Source of the DNA: Chaetoderma sp. LZ-2023a
Taxonomy: Eukaryota; Mollusca; Caudofoveata; Chaetodermatida; Chaetodermatidae
Direction of reading: 5' to 3'
NCBI GenBank assembly: GCA_034401795.1
Contig: CM067370.1
Location: 102,490,028-102,554,027, forward strand
Length of the DNA stretch: 64,000 nt
The notes under the pieces: generated by a model
The model's input: the letters and a program-made list of their open reading frames with translations, nothing else
The model's database searches: none
What the model was told of the DNA's origin: nothing
Shown: in pieces, positions 9,967-20,794 of the stretch
Position numbering within the stretch: the first letter of the stretch is position 1
How the letters are laid out: every line of letters begins with the position of its first letter
Program-made: the position numbers and the translations under genes

Positions 9967-12900
9967 GTAATCTCCTTATAATCTGTATGATTTTAAATAA
10001 AGACAAATTAATTCTATGGCTTACTGCATCATTTTTTTAGCCTTCACTGGTCACAAATACTATAGGAGACTATTATTTGTCACAGAACATAACAATAAAT
10101 ATATATATATATTTGAAAACAAGTCCCTAATATGATTGCTTTACTTTACGAGCATGTAAGATTCTGCACACTCTTCTTTAAACAAACTTCATCAACCATC
10201 GCCTCTTTAACTGTCTCCTGCTGAATTTCTGCAGACTACATTTTCCATGGCGTTGAACTCTGAACCTGCTGAATATTTTGAAAACAATTTGACTGAAAGT
10301 TGTTGTTGGCTAAGCCACCGACTACTTTCAGTCAAATTGTTTTCAAAATATTCAGCAGGTCCAGAGTTATTAGCCATTGAAATTATTGTCTGATGGCTTG
10401 CAGCAGTAAAACAGTTCAGAGCCTGCTGCACCAGCTCCTCTTTAAAGAGCTGATATGTCTCTCTGATTTAAGAACCCAGCCAAAATCCCTCTGCTTTTTC
10501 AAGAGCCAATAGCATTTCTACTTTAAGAGCCTGCATTATCTCCTCATATCTGCTTCACACACACGCATACGCACACTTTCAGGAGCCTGCACCATCTCTT
10601 TAGGAGTCCACCATCATGTTTAATAACCTAAAACCTCTCCTGATTAAGCACTTAAATCCTCTCCTATCCGCCCATCTTTAGGAGCCTGAATCTACTATTT
10701 AATACTCTAAGCCATCTAAAAGGATAAATCCAATCCTCTTTAATAGCCTACACAATATAAGGGCATAAATTCTTTTTAGGAAAGTAGACCTTTACTCTTT
10801 AAAAACATAATCCATCTCCTCATTTAGAGCATACACCCTCTTCTTTACGATCCTAAACCTCTCATCTTTAAGAGACTAAATTCTCTGCTCTCTAAGAGCC
10901 TAAACCCTCTTTAAGTAGATACACCCTTTCTTTATGGGCCTACATCCTTTTTAAGAGCCTAATCCATCTCCTCTTTAAGAGTCTACAGCCTATCATCTTT
11001 AAGAGCCTACAGCCTATCATCTTTAAGAGCATACACGATCCTCTCACTGATATCAGTGGTGTGTTCTCTCTTTCGATTGCTAGATCATGGGAGTTACTTT
11101 CCTTGGCACATTGGTATGATGATCATGAGCTAAGGGGGTGTCCCCATTCATCCTATTGTAATTTATGATATGTTCCATTTCTTACAGTTAACACTTTAAC
11201 ACTCATGTCAGCTAAAAGCGCCTTCTGCAGTGGTCTTGAGAAATGTCCATTTGCAGAGTAAGAGAAGGCTATTTTTTAAAATTTACCACTAGAATGACTG
11301 GCGCGATATAGCTTCGTCTGTAAATGGACATTTTCTATGAGAAAATTGAAATTTTCTTAAACAAATTAGAGGGATAAAGCGTTAAGATCCTGGTGATTGA
11401 ATATTATCACCATTCATGAATAAATCCACATTTTCATATAAATTTTACCATAAATCAAATCAAGCATTTACAACCATAATGACATTCTCTTAGCATTCAA
11501 CTTTCATGTCCACATTTCTTGACGCTAACTAAGAGCAGATCTTTGAAGAAAATGGTTAAATATTTTGTTCTGTAGCGCGTCTACTACTTCTGTCATGATA
11601 ATCCTGCACTCTCACTTCCTCAGTTTTCCTCTACAAAACTGGCATATATGACATTATTTCATGGTACAAAATGAATGGTTCTCCAGTGTCTATGGCTGCA
11701 TAAGAACACGTAGAGTCATGTTAGTTATGTTCAACAGAAAATCTTAGTACACACATTCATAGATTAACCCTTTAACACTCAAGCTGGCCAAAAGTAATGT
11801 GTGCGATGATCTTTGCAAATGTTCATTTGTAGACCATGAGAAGACTATTTTTGAAATTTCTACCACTGGAATTGCTGGCTCAATAACCGATTCAGTCATT
11901 CCAGTGGTAAATTTTCAAAAACAATTGAAACTTTCTTGAGCAAATTTGAGGGTTAAAGGGATAAACATCAACCCATTTATCCCTGATATCCCAGGATCTC
12001 AACCTCAACGTAAACACATAAGAACGCTGTTATAAGTCACTTTCGAATACAAGGGATAAATCTGATCTGTCGATCAAGCATATGATGTCATAATCAATTA
12101 TGTCACATATAGGCTGATGTCACAATCATAGTTGACAGAAATACTCCGACATGAAGCTGTTATAGGTCGTGAAGTGTGTGGATTGTGTGTCTTCGATGGA
12201 TTTATTATTTAATAAATGTTCTGTTGAAAATTTTGAAGCTAATTTCACTGGGCATTCAGTTGCTGCCACAGGCATGATAGCTTACCTGTATAGTTACCTT
12301 GATATTGGGATTCTGAGTATTCAGAGTGATCGATTCCCACACAAAGCATGGGCAGCTAGAAATGGATCCCTCTATTTGACTAGACCTCGTGAGTATCAAA
12401 ATATTTGACATAGTATTTCTTACGTGATATGGACTTTGTTATATCTGGCCTGAGTGGTTGAAAGGGTTAATATTAAGATACATTCATTATTCACCCACAG
12501 TATATGGCGTGGAGCCAGACATGACACGTGAAGGTGGCAGTATTCCTATAACGTTAACATTCCAAGAAGCGACGGGAAAGAATGTGATGTTACTGCCTAT
12601 CGGCGCGTCTGATGATGGTGCTCATTCACAGAACGAAAAAGTGAACAGATCAAATTATATTAATGGGGTAAGTTATTTAGCGCTCCGAGTTCTTAGTTAC
12701 AAAATATTCCTCAATTCTTTAGATAGCTGTGGTTGTTGTATTAACCCTTTAACCCTTGAATTTGTTCAAGAAAATTTGAATTTTCTCATAGAAAATGTCA
12801 ATTTGCAGACCAAGAGAAGACTATTTTTGAAAATTTATCACCGGATGATGAGTTAAAAGGTTGTCCCCATTCATCCTATTGTAATTTATTATATTTTCCA

Positions 12901-13694
12901 TTTCTTACAGTTGACACTTTAACCCTCATGTCAGCCAAACACGTCTTCTGCAGTGGTCTTGAGAAATCTCCATTTGCAGACAAAGAGAAGACTATTTTTC
13001 CAAATTTACCACTGGAATGACTGGCTCGATATATTTTCGTCTGCAGATGGACGTTTTCTGTGAGAAAATTGAAATTTTCTTAAAAAATTAGAGGGTTAAA
13101 GGGTTAAGATCCTGATCATTGAATATTATCACAATTCATGAATACATCCACATTTTCATATAAATTTTACCATAAATCAAATCAAGCATTTACTAAGAGC
13201 AGATCTTTGAACAAAACGGTTAAATATTTTGTACCACAGCATGTCTACTACTTCTATCATGATAATCCTGCATTTTCACTTCCTCGGTTTTCCTCAACAA
13301 AACTCCCATAAATGACATTATTTCATGGCACAAGATGAAAGGTTGTCCAGTGTCTATGGCTGCATATGGACATTTAGAGTCGTGTTTATTAAATGGTAAA
13401 GACATAGAATTTGTACAACGTGTCGGACTATTAAGCATTAAAGACGGACTATTTCGAATCATTCATGACATCATGATTATGACGTCAGCCTACACATCAC
13501 GTAGTTGCTTATGAGGTCATATGACATCATATGATGGATGAATAAACTTGGAAAGGTCCATTGCTGATGTGATTACATTAATTCATGTCCTATAATATTT
13601 TCCATTTCATAATTCGTTGACTTGTTTTTTGATGCACTTCTCTCTCCAGATCAAACTGATGGCAGCATATTTAGATGAAGTTGGAAAGCTGTGA
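9881..13694 (+). CDS. CNDP2: CNDP2-like dipeptidase, copy 1 (3' part only: three last exons)
   Basis: This is the C-terminal part of a cytosolic non-specific dipeptidase, an M20-family di-metal peptidase that hydrolyses dipeptides. Three exons are seen: 9881-9966, 12501-12667 and 13650-13694 (stop TGA). Exon lengths of 86 and 167 bp and their phases equal those of the matching exons of copy 2. The encoded blocks include HGGRHW, HPNFVAG, the substrate-loop motif [19 protein letters not shown] and [10 protein letters not shown]; the His of DDGAH is the last metal ligand of the family. Splice sites are canonical (gtaatc, gtaagt; acceptors ccag, acag, ccag). The rest of the gene should lie left of the window, because the metal-site exons are not found in 1-9880. 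Copy 1 is closer to the family consensus than copy 2 in this region. Confidence 0.93.
10209..10416. mobile_element. MITE-D copy (palindromic)
   Basis: Ends AACTGTCTCCTGCTG and CAGCAGTAAAACAGTT form the inverted ends. The centre is a near-perfect palindrome with CCTGCTGAATATTTTGAAAA and AATTTGACTGAAAG, then the inverse. Confidence 0.85.
10417..11045. repeat. Degenerate minisatellite with CTCTTTAAGAGCCTA units
   Basis: More than twenty imperfect repeats of a ~26-28 bp unit such as CATCTTTAAGAGCCTACAGC. The self-complementary core CTCTTTAAGAG recurs. Copies near 10985-11030 are nearly identical; older ones are strongly diverged. Confidence 0.75.
11118..11727 (+). repeat. Intronic segmental duplication, unit 1
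   Basis: Direct duplicate of 12844-13390, including a MITE-A copy at the same internal position and long stretches such as GAATATTATCACCATTCATG. Unit 1 holds about 55 bp not in unit 2. The pair flanks the penultimate exon of copy 1. Confidence 0.85.
11188..11385. mobile_element. MITE-A copy inside duplication unit 1
   Basis: TTAACACTTTAACACTCATG to GAGGGATAAAGCGTTAA. The centre is shortened (GACTGGCGCGATATAGC). Confidence 0.8.
11764..11964. mobile_element. MITE-A copy
   Basis: TTAACCCTTTAACACTCAAG to GAGGGTTAAAGGGATAA, with one arm segment deleted after AAATTTTCAAAAA. Confidence 0.8.
12050..12385. repeat. MITE-C copy
   Basis: TGATGTCATAATCAATTATG, TTTAATAAATGTTCTGTTGA, TTTCACTGGGCATTCAGTTG, then GATCGATTCCCAC and CTAGAAATGGATCC. 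Confidence 0.6.
12501..12667 (+). CDS. CNDP2: CNDP2 copy 1, penultimate exon
   Basis: The 167-bp exon encodes [27 protein letters not shown], and [10 protein letters not shown] with the metal-binding His. Acceptor is tcacccacag and donor is gtaagt. It is the most conserved exon of the family in this window; length and phase match copy 2 exon 11. Confidence 0.95.
12741..12846. mobile_element. MITE-A left half, cut at its centre
   Basis: TTAACCCTTTAACCCTTGAA through the left arm to TTTATCAC, where the usual TGGAATGACTGG is replaced by the start of duplication unit 2. Confidence 0.8.
12844..13390 (+). repeat. Intronic segmental duplication, unit 2
   Basis: Second copy of 11118-11727. Starts GATGATGAGTTAAAAGG and ends near GCTGCATATGGACA. 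Its left breakpoint falls at the centre of a MITE-A palindrome. Confidence 0.85.
12911..13107. mobile_element. MITE-A copy inside duplication unit 2
   Basis: GTTGACACTTTAACCCTCATG to GAGGGTTAAAGGGTTAA, orthologous in position to 11188-11385. Confidence 0.8.
13383..13563. repeat. MITE-C half copy
   Basis: TTATTAAATGGTAAAGACAT, ATTCATGACATCATGATTAT, and GATGGATGAATAAACTTGG, matching the end region of 49000-49150. Confidence 0.6.
13650..13694 (+). CDS. CNDP2: CNDP2 copy 1, last exon with stop codon
   Basis: The exon encodes the C-terminal helix [14 protein letters not shown] and a TGA stop. The family end has the same pattern (LAAYLYEV). Acceptor tctctccag has a good pyrimidine tract. A possible ATTAAA polyadenylation signal follows at 13857-13862, 163 bases past the stop. 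Confidence 0.9.
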   Translation: MKLMAAYLDEVGKL

Positions 13695-13971
13695 TTTGAT
13701 GATCGATCATTCAGTACATCAATACAAAGACAGTTATTATGCATTGTCTTGGAAAGATCAGCCTGTTGCTAATATTTTCCAAACAATTATATTTTTATAT
13801 CTGTAGACATGTTAGGTAAGCTATTGTATTCCTATACTATATTCTTGGATAAATTCATTAAAAAAACAAATGAATGTTAGCTATTACCAAATTCATAAAA
13901 TTTTCATATACTGTTATAATAATCTTCCTTAGAGTGCAGCAACAACTACCAGAAACACATACATGAATCAT
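13695..13971. other. 3' flank of CNDP2 copy 1
   Basis: AT-rich probable 3' UTR and downstream DNA; nothing else recognised. Confidence 0.5.
13857..13862 (+). promoter_or_regulatory. Possible polyadenylation signal of CNDP2 copy 1
   Basis: ATTAAA, the commonest variant signal, lies 163 bases after the stop of copy 1 in an A-rich stretch. No AATAAA is nearer. The hexamer is common by chance in such AT-rich DNA. Confidence 0.3.
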
Positions 13972-14202
13972 TTAACCTTTTTATGGTCAAGCCAGTCACA
14001 ACGGGCCTTCCAGTCGTCTTGAGAAATGTACATTTGCAGGTCAAGGGACGACTATTTTTGAAATTTTATAATAATCATTTATATATTTATCACCAGTCAT
14101 TCCAGTAGTAAATTTTCAAAAGTAGCCTCATGGCTTGCAAATCGGCAATAATCAAGCAAAAAATAGTATTTTCTTGAGATGTCTTGCCCATTAAGTGGTT
14201 AA
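13972..14202. mobile_element. MITE-A copy, diverged
   Basis: TTAACCTTTTTATGGTCAAG to CCCATTAAGTGGTTAA. Confidence 0.75.
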
Positions 14203-14210
14203 AATGCATG

Positions 14211-14395
14211 TTAATAATATGATGCTGATGGTATTGATGATGATGACGAAGAGATAAAATCTTAGCTCATGGTAATAATATGATGCTGATGGTATTGATG
14301 ATGATGACGAAGAGATAAAATCTTAGCTCATGGTAATAATATGATGCTGATGGTATTGATGATGATGACGACGAAGAGATAAAAACGTAGCTCAC
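14211..14395. repeat. 61-bp tandem repeat, three units
   Basis: Unit includes AATAATATGATGCTGATGGT and GATGATGATGACGAAGAG. Spacing is exactly 61 bp; the third unit has one extra GAC triplet. Confidence 0.9.
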
Positions 14396-14720
14396 ATAAC
14401 CTGAAAAGCCAAGTGAGCATATGCCATGTTGATTGTCCGCTTTCTCTCTTGTCACCAACTTTTTCTTAAAGAACATCTCAATAACCACTGGGCAATTTCA
14501 ACCAAATTTGTCAGGAAGAATCCTTGGGTAATAGAGATCCAAGATTGTTGAAAGGTTTAATTGGTCTGTGGCCATTTTGAATTTTTTATTTTTTGGGGGA
14601 AACCTTTTTTTTCCAGCCAAAATGTTAATATTTTGCATTCTTCTGGTTCAGGTATTAATATTGCAGGTGAATGGTACTGACCCCTCCCTTGTGCTTCCTG
14701 TCTGTGGATTATAACAACTC
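14385..14720. repeat. Type-E repeat leader ('AGTGAGCNTATGCCAT')
   Basis: Shares AAGTGAGCATATGCCATG, AACCACTGGGC, ATTTGTCAGGAA and TAGAGATCCAAG with 20795-21100. The same leader precedes the array at 18265. Confidence 0.65.
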
Positions 14721-15010
14721 GATTAGCAAGTACAACTAGTCTTCAATTAGGCCCTTGACTGGTTTACATGAACATACTCTGTTAGCTATTTTACCGTATA
14801 CTTTATATAAATATATACAGATATTAAAAAGTATTGTATAATTATTATACGGAAATCAGAATTTTACCCCTTGAATTGTCAAGCAGACCAGAAGCGAATT
14901 TCTGCCCTTCATCCAAAGATCTCAAGATAGTTGAAAAATATGAAGTGAAGATAGTTCCCCGATGAAGCAGACTTTTGTGTAGCAGCTGGTCAAGCATAAG
15001 GAATTAAGTC

Positions 15011-15178
15011 TTAACCCTTTCACCGATAAATCTCTTAGAAAGTATATTCTTTACGATATAAAACTTATTCTGCGGCAGCAATGGCTTCCAGTCAAAATAA
15101 TTCCAAAATATTCAACAGGCTTCCTGTATGGTTGCATAGAAAATGAGATATGGGGGAATTCATCAGTGAAAGGGTTAA
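15011..15178. mobile_element. MITE-B copy
   Basis: TTAACCCTTTCACCGATAAA to CATCAGTGAAAGGGTTAA: TTAA sites with CCC/GGG ends again fit piggyBac-type MITEs. The left central arm is deleted. It shares its right TTAA with the next MITE-A. Confidence 0.8.
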
Positions 15179-15381
15179 ATCTTTAATGGGCAAGGTTTGC
15201 CAAGAAAATTGAATTTTTCTCAGTGACTGTCCATTTGCAGGCCAAGCAATGGTGGCTATTTAAAAAAATGTATCATTTATTTGTGACAAAAAACATAGTC
15301 TCTTTGGCCTACGTACGAGTGGACAGTTTTCAAGACCACAGAAGAGAATGGTTTTGGTCAGCTTGTCGTTTAAAAGCATTA
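15175..15381. mobile_element. MITE-A copy chained to MITE-B
   Basis: Begins at the TTAA that ends the preceding MITE-B, then CTTTAATGGGCAAG. Diverged arms, ends near CATTAAAAC. Confidence 0.7.
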
Positions 15382-15604
15382 AAACAATGCCACATCCTGT
15401 TATCACACTGTCACAATGCATAGTATTTGACAGGAATGTAACTGTCACGGCCATGACAATTGGTTGATATTTTAGATTAACAAATGAATATGATCAAATT
15501 TATCAAAGTTAATATAATTGAAATTGTCATTTTACAGACATGTAGTTAAATAATTATGTACTAAAATGAGAATTGCCTAAAGTCAGGTAGATAGAGAAAT
15601 TGTT

Positions 15605-15782
15605 TAGACCCTTTAATTATCAAGTCGGCCAAAGTTGGTCGCTGTAGTGCTCTTGAGAAATGTCCATTTACAGGACAAGAGAAGTAATTGCATTGGTAAA
15701 TTTTCAAAAATAGTCTCTTCGCCTGAAAATTGGCATTCACTGCACAGAGATTTGTCTTCTCGACGAATCTTGATCATTAACC
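15605..15782. mobile_element. MITE-A copy, internal deletion
   Basis: GACCCTTTAATTATCAAGTC to GATCATTAACCC; part of the central palindrome is missing. Confidence 0.7.
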
Positions 15783-15830
15783 CTGCGTGTGTCAACCCCG
15801 CCTCAAAGCGCTCAAAAGGTGACTTATCAA

Positions 15831-16002
15831 TTAAGCCTTTAATTTGTCAAGAATTTTCAAGTAAATTGAAATTTTTGCTCAGTGAATGACCATTTGCTGG
15901 CCAAGAGAAGACGGGGTTTTTGTAAGTTTATAACTGGAATTTAGGAAAACCGTTTTTAAGAGGTTTTTTACCTTTTACCGGTTTTGACGATTGAAGGGTT
16001 AA
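15831..16002. mobile_element. MITE-A copy
   Basis: TTAAGCCTTTAATTTGTCAA to GATTGAAGGGTTAA. Its right TTAA is also the left TTAA of the next copy. Confidence 0.75.
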
Positions 16003-16195
16003 TGGTCAAGAAAATGTAGATTTTTGTGTGGTCAGTGTCTATTTGCAGTCCAAGCGAAGACTATATTCTGAAAATTTATCACTGGAATGACTGGCTTCCA
16101 GTTGTAAATTTTCAAAAAATCTCTTGATCTTCAAATGGACATTTTCTATGAGAAAATTGAAATTTTCTTGAACAAATTTGAAGGTTAAAGGGTTA
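15999..16195. mobile_element. MITE-A copy, chained
   Basis: TTAATGGTCAAGAAAATGTA to GAAGGTTAAAGGGTTAG, directly abutting the preceding copy. Confidence 0.75.
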
Positions 16196-16427
16196 GTGAG
16201 CATTATAAATCCCAAATGAGAATTTTGTGTCTTTGGAGTGCAGAGAATTGCTGGTTCTTTATCTGCTAATTCATGTGTTCATGCACCATAGCTTAGGCAT
16301 GCTGTTATTTATGTTTGCTTGCTGCCGTATAGAATATAATAATTGTTTATGACATACCGTAGTTAAAATGTCGATAATCTCTTCAAATTATATATACCAG
16401 CTAGCTCAGTCCACATTAACCCACAAA

Positions 16428-16513
16428 CGTTATTCATTATAATGTCATTCTACACGGCGAGTAGTTGATTATGACATCATAGGATGGATTGATAAAGTGG
16501 AAAGATCCATTCA
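16428..16513. repeat. MITE-C end fragment
   Basis: GATTATGACATCATAGGATG and GATAAAGTGGAAAGATCC. Confidence 0.5.
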
Positions 16514-17360
16514 AGCAGACTGGCAAATAGCCAGTCATGACAAGGGCATAATGGAATACATGCTTATAGTTGAGAAAATTTTGTAATATTGTGAAGCATG
16601 CTAGCTTTAACATGGGAAAATTTCTCAACTGAAACGGATCAGCCTATATACAACATAGGATAATGCTCAAATTTGAGGTGCAATAATCAAAATATGTAAA
16701 CCTTTTAGCACTGAAATCCTACTGTCACAAGTTCAGTGAAACAAGGTAAGTTGTTGAAGATTTAGAAACTTATTTGTCTGGAAGCTGTTGGCAGCAAAAG
16801 CTTAGTCAAATTAATTTCTAAATATTTAGCATAATATTTCCGACATCGTATAGTTTGTTCTATCTAGTTTGCCCGTCGGAATGATGATTATATGCTATTC
16901 TCGTGGGTCATATAATTCCAAGAAAAATTTTTTTTATCATATTTTATATGCTAGTCTCATGATCATTACCAAATGAATAAATTATACCATACATGTACCT
17001 TGTCTCCTGTCATTCATGTCTTTGTATGTCAGGAACACGCCTGTTCTCTATGCGTCAAATGCTACGGGTCAATAGTCAGCATCAATTTATTACAAACACG
17101 TGTTATATATAGAAACTGCAACATAGGCAGTTTAACAGACTGACTGATTGATAGACCAACTTCTTATACTAGTTGCAAATCACGGCTAAAAATATAACTT
17201 GATTCTGCAAGATAATCCAACATTTTACTAAATGGACTTAGACTTGGACACTTATTTGCTGTGGCCCAAGGAATACCCACTAGTGTATTTGGTGTTCAAA
17301 CAGTCAAGGTCAGTTCGAGTCACTGTAGGTCAAAATATAATTTGTGTTTTTGCACAATGA
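16514..17360. other. Intergenic, one small palindrome
   Basis: A degenerate inverted pair with the GTTGAAGATTTAGAAACTTA / AATTTCTAAATATTTAGC arms lies at 16750-16830. Otherwise nothing recognised. Confidence 0.45.
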
Positions 17361-17597
17361 TTAACCCTTTAACACTCATATCAGCCAAAAACGCCTTTTG
17401 TAGTGGTCTTGAGAAATGTCCATTTGCAGACCAAGAGAAGACTATTTTTCAAGTTACCCACTGGAATGACTGGCTCGATAACCGAGCCAGTCATTCCAGT
17501 GGTAAATTTTCAGAAATAGTCTCCTTGGTCTGCAAATGAACATTTTCTATGAGAAAAGTGAAATTTTCTTGAATAAATTCGAGGGTTAAATGGTTAA
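17361..17597. mobile_element. MITE-A copy, full length
   Basis: TTAACCCTTTAACACTCATA to GAGGGTTAAATGGTTAA, with an intact centre GGCTCGATAACCGAGCC. Confidence 0.9.
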
Positions 17598-17708
17598 AAG
17601 CACTGTTTTATAGGTGTTCTAATATGGGACCCTATTGTATTTGGTGTTAAATTGATCAAAATCAGATTGAATCACTGATTACCATGTAGCAACAAATATT
17701 CAATTTTA

Positions 17709-17939
17709 TTAACCCTTTAACCCTCAAATTTATTCAAGAAAAGTTAAATTTTCTCATAGAAAATGTCCTTTTACAGACGAAGAGAAGTCTATTTTTGACA
17801 ATTTAACATTGGAATGACTGGCTCGGTTATCGAGCCAGTCATTCCAGTGGCAAATTGTCAAAGTCTTGGTCTGCAATTGGACATTTTTCGAGATCACTGC
17901 AGAAGCCATTTTTGGCTGATATGAGTGCTAAAGGGTTAA
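17709..17939. mobile_element. MITE-A copy, full length, opposite orientation
   Basis: TTAACCCTTTAACCCTCAAA to GAGTGCTAAAGGGTTAA. The block TTTGGTGTTAAATTGATCAA before it and its reverse complement after it make a larger inverted repeat (about 17640-18000). Confidence 0.9.
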
Positions 17940-18014
17940 CAGTGATTCAATCTGATTTTGACCAATTTAACACCAAATGTGGTGTTATTGATGCTTGGTG
18001 ATAATGGGTTCAAA

Positions 18015-18255
18015 TTAATAGTCAAACTAGCCAAATCTGGCCTTTACAGAGGGTTCAGAAATGTTATTTACGGTTGAAGAGAACATTTAAAAAATGTACG
18101 AAAATAACTGTCTGGAAAACTAACCCAGTCGTCGAGCCAGTCATTCCACTGGTAAATCTTCTAAAATAGTTATTTTGTCGACTGCAAATGGACGTTCACA
18201 AAGCGAATTTTAATTAAAAATTTTTCTTGGTCAGTCTTTACCAGTAAAGGTGTAA
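18015..18255. mobile_element. MITE-A copy, diverged
   Basis: TTAATAGTCAAACTAGCC to CCAGTAAAGGTGTAAAG. Confidence 0.65.
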
Positions 18256-18264
18256 AGTTTGTAG

Positions 18265-19680
18265 TTAGCTCACCTGGCCAGAATGTCCAAGTAAGTTTAT
18301 GCGATGGCGAATGTCCGTCCGTCCGTCAGCTTTGGTCTTAAAACGTACGTATTTGTTTAAAATGATCCCATGGTGGTAGGCTTCTAGACTTTATAGTCAG
18401 AATTTTGATTGGTCAATATTTTGGGTGAGAATCTAAGATTTTATGAGAAATCTACCGGAAATGTCAAAATGCATCTCTTTAATGGTTTGATGGATTTTAA
18501 CAAGATTTTGCGGGAATAATGCTATGGCAGTGGGCTCTAGAACTTAAAACTGAAATCTTAGATTTTGTGAAATATTTACTGAAAATTGTCAAAAGGCATC
18601 CTCCTTAACCACTTGTAAGATATCAAACATATTAAAATAGAAGCACTATATGGTGTTACACTCGAGAACTACTATTCAGAATTTGGATTGGCCATTTTTT
18701 TGTTGAAAATCTTGATTTTATGAAAAGTTACCAGAAATGGTCAAAACGCATCTCCATAACCTCATGATGGATTTTAAACAAATTTGTTTAGAAAGATTTT
18801 ATGGTTTTAGGCTCCAGAACTTTTATTCAGGAATAGGATTGGTCGAATTTTGGCTGAAAATCTCAGATTATATGAAAAAGTTAATGAAACTTAGCAAAAC
18901 GCTTCTCAACTGCTTAACAGACTTCGACCAAATTTGCCTAAAAGCACCCTATCACAGTAGGCTCCAGAACTTAAATCCAGAATTTTGCTTCATCAAATGT
19001 TTTGGATGAAATTCTTAGATTTACAGGAAATTATCAAAATGGATCTCTTCCTTAACCCACTTGCTGGATTTTAACCAAATCAACGTAGAAGGATTCTATG
19101 CTGGTAGACTCCAGAACGTTTATTCACAATTTTTCATGGTTCGTTTTTGGGTAAAAATCTTGGATTTTATAAAAAATTTACTTGAAATTGTCAAAATACA
19201 TCTTCATCCTTAGCCGCTTGACAGATTTCAACCAAATTTGGCTAGAAAGACCCTGTCACTGATGGCTCCATAACAGCTATTCAGAATTTTAATTGGTCAG
19301 TTTTGGGGGTTTGGGCTGTGTGTGTGTGGGGGGGGGGGTGTTTGTGGGAAATCTTAGACTTCGTGAAAAATGTACCAGAAATTGTTAAATTGCATCTCCT
19401 TAATTGCTAGGTGGATTTTGAGCAAATGTGACTGGCAGGATCCTACAGTCGTAGGTTGAGTTTTTAAACGGCCATCTTGGATTTTCCGAAAATTTTCTAG
19501 AATCATTTAAAACACATGAACTAATAGCTCGATTTCAACGAAACTTGGGTGGAACTTTCCTATGATGGTAGCCTTCAATATATCAAACAAGAATTTTGAT
19601 TGATCAATTCTTTTAGTAGTCATCTTAGATTTTCCAAAAATTATCCATTTTTATTTGCGATGTAAGGATAGAGGGATTCG
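18265..19680. repeat. Array of ~150-bp tandem repeats with GTCC microsatellite leader (pearl-like)
   Basis: The leader reads GCTCACCTGGCC then GTCCGTCCGTCCGTC. About nine diverged units of 145-156 bp follow, each with GGCTCCAGAAC, CAGAATTTTGATTGG, TTTATGAAAAATTTA, AAATTGTCAAAA and a CTCCTTAACC segment. Molluscan pearl elements (Helitron-related) combine a short microsatellite with ~160-bp core repeats; this assignment is inference from architecture only. Confidence 0.7.
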
Positions 19681-19714
19681 TTTCTGACTATATCCCAATA
19701 ATTGCTAGCTAAAC

Positions 19715-20055
19715 TCCACACTATGTGTGTTCAGTCTGAATCGGTTTGAAACTGTGAAACCTGAGTTCCCAGAATCTAAATTTCCAGGTTACTACAGGTA
19801 AACGTTTGAATATTTGGAAAGTAATTTGACGGAGCGCTGTTGCTACCTATGACATCAACGGCTCCCAGTCAAATTAGATACAAAATATTCAACTGAATGT
19901 TTATTAAATTGTAAATTCAGCAAACATACAATTTGTACATTTTCGTGACAGACTTCTTGATTCTCGTGACAGAGCTAAGTCATTTTGATTTTAATGTCCG
20001 TTAACATGTGATGTATTTGATTAAGGCATCAGATGCTTGAGTGACAGATCAGATC
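19715..20055. repeat. MITE-C copy
   Basis: TTTGAATATTTGGAAAGTAA, GCGCTGTTGCTACC, inverse arm CAAAATATTCAACTGAATG, then TTATTAAATTGTAAATTC and GATGTATTTGATTAAGG. Confidence 0.65.
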
Positions 20056-20164
20056 CCACAATTTTACTCACAATTAATATAAATACCAAAATATTGCGGT
20101 ACATACTCTCTAATTCAGTGCACCTGATTGAAAGTGAGCATGTATATCTTCGTCTATGCAGAGA

Positions 20165-20280
20165 AATTGGGTTTTTTAGGTCAGTCAGCTGAGCTATAGT
20201 GATCACTCATCATCCGACATCCATCCGTCTCTGTCCGTCCATCCACCCGCCCGTCTTTGCCTGTCTTCGACTACATTATC
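20165..20280. repeat. Type-E repeat leader fragment
   Basis: TCAGCTGAGCTATAGTGATC followed by a CCATCCGTC/GTCCGTCC tract, like the leader at 18265. Confidence 0.5.
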
Positions 20281-20794
20281 CATTTTGAAAATAAGGATGA
20301 TTCGACTTTTAACCCGTACCATTCGTATGTCAGAATTTTTAATTTTCAAATTAAATTAAAAGTTGAACTGGTCATTTTTCAACAAATTTGGTGGGACGAC
20401 AGCGCCATCTTCCTGCAAAATTGTTGAAAAATGTACACCAATTTCTTTGATATTGACAGTAAAAAATAGAATATTGACATCAGAGTGCTAAGGGTTAAAA
20501 GTGTGGTTACCACCCTTGTATATTTTGTGCAGTATGGGACCCAATGGGGAAAGATATTACTTCGGCGGCAGGTTTCATATTAATTAATTCGTAGAGCTAT
20601 TCGCTTCTAACTTGGTACGTATAGGCATACACTACAACTTACATAAGAACTAAATCAGTCTGACCTAGTTTCTTGATAATATGTCAAACGGTCAATTTTC
20701 CCATTGGAGCCAATGGTAAAATATTTGGGCTTTAGTTTCAAGTGTTTTTTGTATCTAGTAAACAAACTTGGTATACGAATGCGTTGTAGGCTAA
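20281..20794. other. Intergenic, no feature recognised
   Basis: AT-rich; contains short segments resembling 21440-21560 (AGTGTGCTAAGGGTTA type strings) in inverse orientation. Confidence 0.4.
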
